A DNA stretch of 8,486 nucleotides, from the NCBI GenBank assembly GCA_031285485.1, contig JAITWC010000159.1, positions 1 through 8,486 on the forward strand. Reading direction: 5' to 3'. This DNA is from Alistipes sp. GTDB lineage: Bacteria; Bacteroidota; Bacteroidia; Bacteroidales; Rikenellaceae. The position numbers and the translations under genes are program-made. The stretch's first letter is position 1; the number at the start of each line of letters is the position of its first letter. Positions 1 to 5,739 of this stretch are shown here, in pieces. The notes beneath the pieces were generated by a model. The model was not told where the DNA came from. It searched no databases and worked only from the letters and a program-made list of their open reading frames with translations.

Positions 1-35
1 TTTCATAGAAAATAATTTTTGAATGTTTTGTGATT
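1..35. repeat. 35-bp direct repeat, left copy
   Basis: An A+T-rich stretch starting TTTCATAGAAAATAATTTTT and ending GTGATT recurs at 409-443 with three mismatches in 35 (A/G, A/G, T/C). The two copies enclose the whole first palindrome array. The left copy begins at the first base of the window, so the true repeat may extend further left. It could be the footprint of an insertion or a segmental duplication. No coding function is visible. Confidence 0.85.
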
Positions 36-60
36 ATACGTAAATAAATCAAAGTGTCCG

Positions 61-347
61 TTGCAACATTGTTGCAAGCCGTGAAACTTCTGTTTTGGTC
101 GTTGCAACATTGTTGCAAGTCGTGAAACTTTCGTTTTGGTCGTTGCAACAGTGTTGCAAGTCGTGAAACTTTTGTTTTGGTCGTTGCAACAATGTTGCAA
201 GCCGTGAAACTTTTGTTTTGGTCGTTGCAACAATGTTGCAAGCCGTGAAACTTCTGTTTTGGTCGTTGCAACAGTGTTGCAAGTCGTGAAACTTTCGTTT
301 TGGTCGTTGCAACAATGTTGCAAGCCGTGAATCTCGTGTTTTGGTCG
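61..347. repeat. Tandem array 1: seven 41-bp units with a 17-bp palindromic core
   Basis: Cores start at 61, 102, 143, 184, 225, 266 and 307, exactly 41 bp apart. Each core reads TTGCAACANTGTTGCAA, with two perfect 8-bp arms around a single variable base (T, T, G, A, A, G, A). The 24-base spacer is G(C/T)CGTGAAACTTYYGTTTTGGTCG-like, and the last one is diverged (GTGAATCTCGTGTTTTGGTCG). An eighth position at 348 has lost the palindrome. Open frames across the array on the minus strand simply translate the repeat and are not credible genes. The array lies beyond the terminator of the minus-strand histone-like gene. It may be a row of dimeric protein-binding sites on one helix face, or a chain of RNA hairpins if transcribed. 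The function is unknown. Confidence 0.95.
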
Positions 348-350
348 ATA

Positions 351-371
351 CCTCCGTCGGTGAGCCTCGCA
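351..371. repeat. 21-bp array-flanking box, copy 1
   Basis: This box begins CCTCCGTCGGTGAGCCTCGC and ends with A. It sits immediately right of array 1. The same box with one mismatch (T to C) is at 5705-5725, just left of array 2, in the same orientation. This shared flank ties the two arrays to one repeat family. Confidence 0.8.
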
Positions 372-408
372 TATCCTCATCTTTGGCCTCTTAAAAACGT
401 CATGTGGG

Positions 409-443
409 TTTCATGGAAAATAATTTTTGAGTGTTTCGTGATT
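409..443. repeat. 35-bp direct repeat, right copy
   Basis: Second copy of the repeat at 1-35 (32 of 35 bases identical), lying 408 bp away and right of array 1. It ends in a small dyad, GTGAT-TCCG-ATCAC, that the left copy lacks because the sequences diverge at that point. The remaining bases 444-537 hold no gene. The only thing seen there is a short CGGTTAT direct repeat near 495-515. Confidence 0.85.
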
Positions 444-537
444 CCGATCACGACGGCAAAGATATTGCGCACCCACCCCCACAGCAAACTTTTACGGTTA
501 TATGACCGGTTATAATGACATCGGTTGGATTTCCCAC

Positions 538-564
538 AAAAAAAGCCGTCCTTACCGGACGGCT
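538..564 (-). terminator. Rho-independent terminator of the histone-like gene
   Basis: An 8-bp perfect stem, AGCCGTCC / GGACGGCT, with a 5-base loop is bordered on its left by seven A residues. Read on the minus strand this is a G+C-rich hairpin followed by a run of T, the classical intrinsic terminator. It lies about 65 bp past the stop codon of the minus-strand gene at 630-806. Confidence 0.85.
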
Positions 565-629
565 AAAACGTTTCGAATTTAGAAGGGCGGGTTAAAATGA
601 AAAACGCCCCCTTCCCGGATCCGGCCACC

Positions 630-806
630 TTATTTCTTGGCGGCTTCGACGGATACTTTGCGGAATTCTTTCAGGAGTTTGGAGAGTTCGAGGGCCGATT
701 TGCGAGCGCGAGTCCCGGCGGCTTTGTTTCCCTTTTCGAGCTGAAGCTGCACATTTTTTTGCAGGCTTTCGATCTCGGCGTTGATCTTCGGTACGAGGTT
801 TTTCAT
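630..806 (-). CDS. Histone H1-like protein, Hc1 family (58 aa)
   Basis: The gene encodes a 58-residue lysine- and arginine-rich protein, MKNLVPKINAEIESLQK at the N-terminus and KVSVEAAKK at the C-terminus. The centre, with EKGNKAAGTRARKSALEL, matches what I recall of the short Hc1/histone-H1-like proteins common in Bacteroidetes. It is likely a DNA-binding, nucleoid-associated protein. The first half is predicted helical or coiled-coil, and the basic residues cluster from the middle to the end. It was found by translating the minus strand and uses the only sensible ATG (complement of 804-806). A Bacteroidetes promoter lies about 45 bp upstream and a strong terminator lies downstream, so it appears to be a monocistronic unit. 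It runs divergently from feoAB. Family assignment is from sequence memory; the role is inferred. Confidence 0.88.
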   Translation of the reverse strand: MKNLVPKINAEIESLQKNVQLQLEKGNKAAGTRARKSALELSKLLKEFRKVSVEAAKK

Positions 807-850
807 AATGGATTAAGTATTTTAAAAGAGTTAAAGTTTTTGCTCTGGCA

Positions 851-882
851 CAAAGGTGCTTTAAAAAAATGTAAACTCCAAA
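851..882 (-). promoter_or_regulatory. Bacteroidetes-type promoter for the histone-like gene
   Basis: On the minus strand, TTTG (complement of 879-882) is followed after exactly 20 bases by CACCTTTG (complement of 851-858). This fits the Bacteroidetes consensus TTTG-N19-21-TAnnTTTG with one change (C for the first T). Transcription would start near 844, leaving a 5' leader of about 38 bases before the ATG at 806. Confidence 0.65.
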
Positions 883-919
883 TGAATTGACGAAATAATG
901 ACTTTAATAACGCAACGAG

Positions 920-946
920 ACACCCATTTGAGGCCAAAGATGGTGT
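920..946. other. Interrupted hairpin/dyad upstream of feoAB
   Basis: ACACC, an extra C and ATTTG pair with CAAA, an extra G and ATGGTGT around a short AGGC loop. The result is a bulged stem of roughly 10 bp. It lies between the divergent histone-like and feoAB promoters, just left of the decamer repeats. There is no T-run on either side, so it does not look like a terminator. A regulator-binding site is possible. Confidence 0.4.
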
Positions 947-950
947 GGAT

Positions 951-1022
951 TCCCCGACACTTCCCGAAAATCCCCGAAAATCGCACCCGCGTGGAGGGAA
1001 AAATCCCCGAAAACGGGGATTT
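951..1022 (+). promoter_or_regulatory. Candidate operator: phased TCCCCGAAAA decamers and a 9-bp inverted repeat
   Basis: Three adjacent decamers follow at a strict 10-bp step: TCCCCGACAC (951), TTCCCGAAAA (961), TCCCCGAAAA (971). A fourth perfect copy, TCCCCGAAAA, starts at 1004. That copy is half of a perfect inverted repeat, AAATCCCCG-AAAA-CGGGGATTT (1001-1022), which ends on the -33 element of the feoAB promoter. One-turn spacing plus overlap with the promoter suggests cooperative binding by a repressor, plausibly an iron-responsive one. It does not resemble the usual Fur box, so the regulator is unidentified. Confidence 0.55.
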
Positions 1023-1050
1023 CCGCCGCCGCCGAAAAGCACTACCTTTG
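1020..1050 (+). promoter_or_regulatory. Bacteroidetes-type promoter of feoAB
   Basis: TACCTTTG at 1043-1050 is a perfect match to the -7 consensus TAnnTTTG. TTTC at 1020-1023 stands 19 bases upstream in the place of the -33 TTTG. The start of transcription would fall near 1057, about 25 bases before the ATG at 1082. The -33 element overlaps the right arm of the inverted repeat at 1001-1022. Confidence 0.7.
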
Positions 1051-1081
1051 CCCCTGTGAAACATAGCAAGTGGAGACAGGC

Positions 1082-3454
1082 ATGAAGTTATCGGATTTAC
1101 AGACCGGCGAGTCGGGTTATTTAATAAAGGTATCGGGCCACGGCGGCTTTCGTCGCCGCATCATGGAGATGGGATTCGTGCGTGGGCAGAAGGTCGAGGT
1201 GATCCTCAACGCCCCGTTGAAAGACCCCATCAAGTACCGCGTCATGGGCTACGAGGTGTCGCTGCGCCGTGTCGAGGCTGCCATGATCGAGGTGGTCAGC
1301 GAGGCCGAGGCCGCCGCCGAAGCCGATACCACCGTGAGCGGCCGCGGTAAGAGCAACGGAACGAGTTCCGCCGATCGCATCGGGAAGATAGTGTCGAGGC
1401 ACCGCAAGCGCATCGAGATCGCCCTCGTGGGCAACCCCAACAGCGGCAAGTCGTCGCTCTACAACGCCCTGAGCGGCGGCCACGAACACGTGGGCAACTA
1501 CGGGGGCGTGACGGTGGAGGCCAAGCGCGGCACGTTCCGCCACGGCGGCTACGAGTTCGCCATCTACGACCTGCCCGGCACCTACGCCCTGTCGCCTTAC
1601 ACTCCCGAGGAGCTTTTCGTGCGCCGCCATCTTACGGAGAACATCCCCGACGTGATAGTCAACGTCGTGGCGGCGGGCAATATAGAGCGTAACCTCTACC
1701 TCACCACCGAGTTGGTAGACATAGCCCAGGACATGGTGATCGCCCTCAACATGTACGACGAACTGACGGCGAGCGGAGCAAGGCTCGACGCCGCCACGCT
1801 CGAAACACTTCTCGGTACCCCCGTGGTTCCTGTCGTGGCGCGCGACGGGAGGCGGATCGACAAACTGTTGGACACGATAATCGAGGTTTATGAGGGCCGC
1901 AACGCCGTGGCCCGTCACGTACACATCAACCACGGCCCGTCGATCGAGGGTGCGGTGGCTGAACTGCGCCGCACTATGGAGCCCGACTTCGACTGCTTCC
2001 CCAAACACTTCTCGCGCCGCTACCTGCTCCTGAAATTCCTTGAGCGCGACCGTGAGGTCGAGTTGCAGCTTGCCGCCGCCTGCCCCCGCTTCGCCGAGTG
2101 GACGGCTGTGCGCGACATCCTCACGGCGAAGGTCGAAAAAGAACTGGGGGAAGACATAGAGACCGCCATCACCGACGAGAAATACGGTTTCATAGCCGGG
2201 GCACTGCGTGAAACTTTCACCCCCGGAAAGCAGGAGCGTCGCACGGCCACCGCCGCCATCGACGCTGTGGTGACCCACCGTGTGTGGGGATTCCCGCTGT
2301 TTTTCTTCCTGATGTGGGCCATGTTCGAGCTTACGTTCAGGGTGGGCGAGTACCCCATGGCATGGATCGAGTCGGGGGTGGCGTGGCTCGGCGGACTGGT
2401 GGGCCACGTGATGGCCGACGGGCCGTTGCACGATCTGTTGGTCGACGGAATAATCGGCGGAGTGGGGAGCGTGATAGTCTTCCTGCCCAACATTCTGATC
2501 CTGTTCCTGTGCATCTCGTTCATGGAGGACTCGGGATACATGGCGCGCGCGGCCTTCATCATGGACAAGGTGATGCACTGCATCGGGCTGCACGGCAAGT
2601 CGTTCATCCCACTGGTTATGGGCTTCGGCTGCAACGTGCCGGGCATCATGGCAGCGCGGGCCATCGAGTCGCGTTCGTCGCGCATCATCACGGTGTTGAT
2701 CTCGCCCTTCGTCTCGTGTAGCGCGCGTCTGCCCATCTACATACTTTTGGCGGGGGCGTTCTTTCCGGGCAGCGCGAGCCTCGTGCTGATCTCCATATAT
2801 GTTTTGGGGATACTCGTGGCGGCGGCCACGGCGCTGCTGATGCGTAAAACGATGTTCAAGCGCGACGACACACCTTTTGTTATGGAACTTCCGCCCTACC
2901 GGATGCCGACGCTGCGCACCACCCTGCGCCACATGTGGGACAAGGGCGGGCAGTATCTCCGCAAGATGGGCGGCGTGATCCTTGCCGCGTCGATCGTGGT
3001 GTGGGTACTTTCTTACTATCCTCGTGGTGAGGAAAACTCCTATCTCGAAAATGCGGGCCTCGCTGTCGCCCCGGTGATGCAACCTCTGGGCATTCCGTGG
3101 GAGGGTGGAGTGGCGCTTGTCGCGGGCGTAGGAGCAAAAGAGATCACTGTGAGTACTCTGGGTGTTTTATACGCAGAGGCAGAGGGCGGCAACAAGGCCG
3201 AGGCCGCCGCCGAAGAAAATCTTTCCCACCGCCTAACGACCCCCGATCCGGAAACAGGCACGCCCGATTGGACTCCCGCCTCGGCCCTCGCCTTCATGAT
3301 CTTCGCCCTGTTGTACTTCCCGTGCCTTGCCGCACTCGCCGCCATCCGAAAAGAAACAGGCAGTTGGCGTTGGGTGGCACTGTCGATCGTCTACAACACA
3401 GTCGTCGCCTGGCTCGTCGCCTGGGCCGCGTACCTGATAATGGGTGTCTGGTAA
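1082..3454 (+). CDS. feoAB: Ferrous iron transporter, FeoA-FeoB fusion (790 aa)
   Basis: This inner-membrane importer carries Fe(II) into the cytoplasm. Residues 1-75 (MKLSDLQTGESG...) form a FeoA SH3-like domain. An Ala/Glu-rich linker of about 30 residues follows, then FeoB. The G domain shows G1 GNPNSGKS (117-124), a GNYGGVTVE switch I region near 140, G3 DLPG (163-166) and G4 NMYD (223-226). The membrane part, from about residue 400, contains the hallmark GFGCNVP (514-520) and PFVSCSARLP (542-551), each with its conserved cysteine. It ends in GAKEITVSTLGVLY and a final pair of helices around KETGSWRW. The length is normal for Bacteroidetes FeoAB fusions. I chose ATG 1082 over an in-frame GTG at 1070 because family members begin MKLS and it gives the usual leader length. 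The next ORF overlaps its stop codon (TAATG). Confidence 0.96.
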   Translation: MKLSDLQTGESGYLIKVSGHGGFRRRIMEMGFVRGQKVEVILNAPLKDPIKYRVMGYEVSLRRVEAAMIEVVSEAEAAAEADTTVSGRGKSNGTSSADRIGKIVSRHRKRIEIALVGNPNSGKSSLYNALSGGHEHVGNYGGVTVEAKRGTFRHGGYEFAIYDLPGTYALSPYTPEELFVRRHLTENIPDVIVNVVAAGNIERNLYLTTELVDIAQDMVIALNMYDELTASGARLDAATLETLLGTPVVPVVARDGRRIDKLLDTIIEVYEGRNAVARHVHINHGPSIEGAVAELRRTMEPDFDCFPKHFSRRYLLLKFLERDREVELQLAAACPRFAEWTAVRDILTAKVEKELGEDIETAITDEKYGFIAGALRETFTPGKQERRTATAAIDAVVTHRVWGFPLFFFLMWAMFELTFRVGEYPMAWIESGVAWLGGLVGHVMADGPLHDLLVDGIIGGVGSVIVFLPNILILFLCISFMEDSGYMARAAFIMDKVMHCIGLHGKSFIPLVMGFGCNVPGIMAARAIESRSSRIITVLISPFVSCSARLPIYILLAGAFFPGSASLVLISIYVLGILVAAATALLMRKTMFKRDDTPFVMELPPYRMPTLRTTLRHMWDKGGQYLRKMGGVILAASIVVWVLSYYPRGEENSYLENAGLAVAPVMQPLGIPWEGGVALVAGVGAKEITVSTLGVLYAEAEGGNKAEAAAEENLSHRLTTPDPETGTPDWTPASALAFMIFALLYFPCLAALAAIRKETGSWRWVALSIVYNTVVAWLVAWAAYLIMGVW

Positions 3455-3708
3455 TGGACTGGCAGGTCATGGCGGTTTGGTTCATCGTGGGCGCAGTGGT
3501 TATTTCGGCCGCCGCGAGGTTTTTGGGGCGATTTTTCGTATCTTCACGCCGAAAAACTAAAACCACTTGCCATGAAACCGACGATCCTCCTTACTCTTGC
3601 CCTGCTGGTTGCCCCGGCTACGGCCTTCGCCCAAAACCAAAACCCCGGCCCGACTCACGGAGGCAGCGGGATAATCGCCACCGGAGCCGAACTGACGCTG
3701 ATCTCTGA
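3454..3708 (+). CDS. Probable FeoB-associated small membrane protein (84 aa)
   Basis: The start codon shares a base with the feoAB stop (TAATG), which suggests translational coupling. The product begins MDWQVMAVWFIVGAVV, with one membrane helix at about residues 5-23, then a basic segment (RRKTKTT). The MxWQ start, single helix and position after feoB match the family described as FeoB-associated Cys-rich membrane protein. Cysteines are at 39, 49 and 53 (C...CPAGC). From residue 40 onward the frame runs over the start and signal-peptide codons of the next gene. The proline- and arginine-rich tail after residue 58 may be unselected read-through. So the N-terminal half is well supported, while the true C-terminus and the meaning of the cysteines are uncertain. 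The role in Feo transport is inferred from position. Confidence 0.6.
   Translation: MDWQVMAVWFIVGAVVISAAARFLGRFFVSSRRKTKTTCHETDDPPYSCPAGCPGYGLRPKPKPRPDSRRQRDNRHRSRTDADL
3539..3546 (+). promoter_or_regulatory. Possible -7 element for the SMP-30-like gene
   Basis: TATCTTCA resembles TAnnTTTG and sits 25 bases before the ATG at 3572, a spacing like that of the feoAB promoter. No TTTG is found at the right distance upstream (the nearest, at 3522-3525, is only 13 bases away), so this is a weak call. It would lie inside the FeoB-associated ORF. Confidence 0.3.
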
Positions 3709-4522
3709 CGATTACTCCTTCACAGAGGGGCCCGCGGCCGACCGACGCGGCAACGTCTTCTTCACCGATCAGCCCAACGACCGCATCGTGCGCTGGGACG
3801 CCCGCGACGGCACCCTGTCGACCTTCCTCTCGCCCTCCGGACGCGCCAACGGACTATACTTCGACTCGAAAGGCAACCTGCTTGCAGCCGCCGACGAAGA
3901 GAATGCCATGTGGAGCATCGCCCCCGACGGCAGCCACACGCTGCTCGCCCGCCGCTTCGACGAGGGCGGGGTCAACGGCCCCGGCGAGTTCAACGGCCCG
4001 AACGACCTGTGGGTTCATCCCCGCACCGGTGCCATCTACTTCACCGACCCGCTCTACGCCCGCGACTGGTGGACGCACCGCGGCCGTGAATCGCAGCTCG
4101 ACGGCCAGCACGTCTACCGCCTCGACCCGGCGACGAGCCGAGTGACACGTCTCACGGGCGACCTGCGCCAACCAAACGGCATCATCGGCACCCCCGACGG
4201 GAAAACGCTCTACGTGGCCGACATGGGTGGCCGCACAACCTGGGCCTACGACATCGCACCCGACGGTCTGCTGACCGGCAAAAGAGTGTTCACGGGAATG
4301 GCCTCGGACGGCATGACGATCGACGAACGCGGCAACATCTACCTCACGGGCCGCGGCGGTGTAACGGTGTTCGACCCCTCTGGCCAACAAATCGAGCAGA
4401 TCGACGTACCGAAGGGATGGACGGCCAACGTCACCTTCGGAGGACGCGACCGACGCACACTCTTCATCACCGCCTCCGACGCCGTTTACACTCTCCGGAT
4501 GTCCGTCCGCGGCGTGAAATAA
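3572..4522 (+). CDS. Secreted SMP-30/gluconolactonase/LRE-like protein (316 aa)
   Basis: A Sec signal peptide covers residues 1-20 (MKPTILLTLALLVAPATAFA, cut before QNQ), so the protein is likely periplasmic. The rest is a six-bladed beta-propeller of the SMP-30/gluconolactonase family. Blade motifs recur: GNVFFTDQPNDRIVRW, GNLLAAADE, GAIYFTDPLY, GKTLYVAD, GNIYLTG and RTLFITA. By comparison with SMP-30, the metal ligands are likely E52 (FTEGP), N202 (QPNG) and D246 (ASDGM), with N144 (GPND) near the substrate. Family members hydrolyse sugar lactones to the acids. The substrate here is unknown, and no sugar-pathway gene is adjacent. The start lies within the FeoB-associated ORF in another frame, so it may be co-transcribed with feoAB or use its own promoter. 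It converges on the radical SAM gene with 11 bases between the stop codons. Confidence 0.93.
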   Translation: MKPTILLTLALLVAPATAFAQNQNPGPTHGGSGIIATGAELTLISDDYSFTEGPAADRRGNVFFTDQPNDRIVRWDARDGTLSTFLSPSGRANGLYFDSKGNLLAAADEENAMWSIAPDGSHTLLARRFDEGGVNGPGEFNGPNDLWVHPRTGAIYFTDPLYARDWWTHRGRESQLDGQHVYRLDPATSRVTRLTGDLRQPNGIIGTPDGKTLYVADMGGRTTWAYDIAPDGLLTGKRVFTGMASDGMTIDERGNIYLTGRGGVTVFDPSGQQIEQIDVPKGWTANVTFGGRDRRTLFITASDAVYTLRMSVRGVK

Positions 4523-4532
4523 CGTGAAATAA
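4513..4532. repeat. Tandem 10-bp duplication at convergent gene ends
   Basis: CGTGAAATAA occurs twice head to tail (4513-4522 and 4523-4532). The first copy carries the stop codon of the SMP-30-like gene and the second fills almost all of the 11-base gap before the stop of the radical SAM gene. No hairpin with a T-run is present for either gene, so their transcripts probably overlap at the 3' ends. Confidence 0.8.
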
Positions 4533-4533
4533 A

Positions 4534-5661
4534 TTATGGATCGAGCCTGCGATAGTGGCAGAGCAGCAGGTTGCCGTCGTCGTCATAGAGGTGCATTCCG
4601 TTGCCGAGGCACCACTTCCACACCCCGCACCCGGCACACGCGCCCTTGCGGGTCCAGTCGCGGTTGCGGAACTTTTCGAACCGCCCGTTCCACACCGTCA
4701 TGAAGTCGTCGCGATAGATATTGCCCTGATCGTGGGCGGCACGGATCGAGGTGCAACCCGATATGGCGCCGTCGATGCGTATCCCCGCCGTGGTAACCCC
4801 CGCCGAGCAGTGGTAGAAGTTGTCGCGCACCTCGGTCTCCCATCCGCCGAGGAAACCCTCGCAGGCGTAGTCGAGGCGGATGCGCCCCTCGCGGCGAGTC
4901 TCGGCTATGAACTCCATCAGGCGGGCGAACTGCCCGTCGGTAAGCTGCAACCGCGGGTCTTCCGCCGCACGGCCCACCGGGAATATCGTGAAAATGCGCC
5001 ACGCCTTCACCCCCTCGGCGATAAGGAAATCCCTGAACCCGGGCAGCCGGGCAAGGCTCTCGCCGGTCACGCACGTCACCACGTCGTACACGATCGACGG
5101 CTCGCGGACTATCAACCGCAGCGCGCGCAGTGCGTTCTCCCAGCTTTTCGGATGGCGGCGAATGTAGATGTGGTCGTCCTCGAAACCGTCGAGGCTCAGG
5201 GTTATCGAGTGCAGCCCCGCCCGGAGCAGACCGTCGAACCGCGCGGCGTCGAGCGCCATGCCGTTCGTCACCATGCCCCACGGGTAGCCGCGCCGGTACA
5301 CCGCCAGACCCGCCTTTTCCAGGTCGCGCCGCATCAGCACCTCGCCCCCGGCGAAAACTATCATCACCCTGTGCGGATCGACATGCGGGGTGATGGTGTC
5401 GAGCGTTCGGAGAAAATCCTCCAGCGGCATGTCGGGCTGCGCGGGCTCTCTGTTTTCCGCATTCAGCACCTCCGCGCTTTTACAATCGGAGCCGCAATGC
5501 CTGCAATCGAGGTTGCACCGCAAAGTACACTCCCAGAAAAGCGTCCGCAGCGGATGCGCCCCGACCCGCTCCTTATATAGTTTCGAAAACAGATTGAGGC
5601 CGAGTCTTTTGCGCAGCCCGATCCGCCGCCGGAGTGCCGGCCCTGTCCCGCGTGCTTTCAT
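4534..5661 (-). CDS. Radical SAM-SPASM enzyme of the rSAM/lipoprotein system (375 aa)
   Basis: A [4Fe-4S]/S-adenosylmethionine radical enzyme, presumably modifying a protein or peptide. The N-terminal basic stretch is followed by ECTLRCNLDCRHCGSDC. The CxxxCxxC cluster ligands are C49, C53 and C56, and the GGE motif (FAGGEV) is at 103-108. The C-terminal third is a SPASM-type auxiliary-cluster domain with cysteines at 267, 285, 303, 342, 345, 351 and 368 (CAGCGVWKWC at 342-351). The ECTLRCN...HCGSDC signature is, from memory, that of TIGRFAMs TIGR04133, a Bacteroidetes enzyme paired with small lipoproteins (TIGR04134). Two such lipoprotein genes lie upstream on the same strand, separated from it by palindrome array 2. 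No good promoter is seen directly upstream, so it may be transcribed through the array. The chemistry and exact substrate are unknown. Confidence 0.92.
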   Translation of the reverse strand: MKARGTGPALRRRIGLRKRLGLNLFSKLYKERVGAHPLRTLFWECTLRCNLDCRHCGSDCKSAEVLNAENREPAQPDMPLEDFLRTLDTITPHVDPHRVMIVFAGGEVLMRRDLEKAGLAVYRRGYPWGMVTNGMALDAARFDGLLRAGLHSITLSLDGFEDDHIYIRRHPKSWENALRALRLIVREPSIVYDVVTCVTGESLARLPGFRDFLIAEGVKAWRIFTIFPVGRAAEDPRLQLTDGQFARLMEFIAETRREGRIRLDYACEGFLGGWETEVRDNFYHCSAGVTTAGIRIDGAISGCTSIRAAHDQGNIYRDDFMTVWNGRFEKFRNRDWTRKGACAGCGVWKWCLGNGMHLYDDDGNLLLCHYRRLDP

Positions 5662-5704
5662 ACGTGAATGAATTAAGATGTGCGTTATCTCCGTCGGGCC
5701 TTTG

Positions 5705-5725
5705 CCTCCGCCGGTGAGCCTCGCA
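5705..5725. repeat. 21-bp array-flanking box, copy 2
   Basis: Begins CCTCCGCCGGTGAGCCTCGC and ends with A, matching the box at 351-371 at 20 of 21 positions in the same orientation. Here it precedes the array, whereas at the first locus it follows it. It lies between the radical SAM start codon and array 2. Confidence 0.8.
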
Positions 5726-5739
5726 CCCGCGGTGCCCGT

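Noticed and set aside
61..347. CRISPR array
   Set aside because: The spacers are near-identical from unit to unit and the conserved core is a 17-bp palindrome. A CRISPR has unique spacers, and no cas gene is present.
3..380. Long minus-strand ORFs (125 and 107 aa) across array 1
   Set aside because: They merely translate the 41-bp repeats, which stay open in more than one frame because the unit lacks stops. There is no start context, and array 2 spacers would not encode a similar protein.
597..890. 97-aa plus-strand ORF over the histone-like gene
   Set aside because: The minus strand here has a recognised Hc1-like protein with its own promoter and terminator. The plus-strand reading has no family features.
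1121..3082. 653-aa antisense ORF opposite feoAB
   Set aside because: The G+C-rich codons of feoAB give few antisense stops. The translation is His-, Arg- and Val-rich low-quality sequence with no motifs, while the sense strand has complete FeoAB signatures.
4555..5580. 341-aa plus-strand ORF opposite the radical SAM gene
   Set aside because: Shadow of the radical SAM gene in a G+C-rich region. It has no recognisable domain, and the other strand carries every cluster motif.
5662..5739. Dedicated promoter for the radical SAM gene
   Set aside because: I looked on the minus strand for TAnnTTTG with TTTG about 20 bases upstream and found only poor partial matches such as CATCTTAA.
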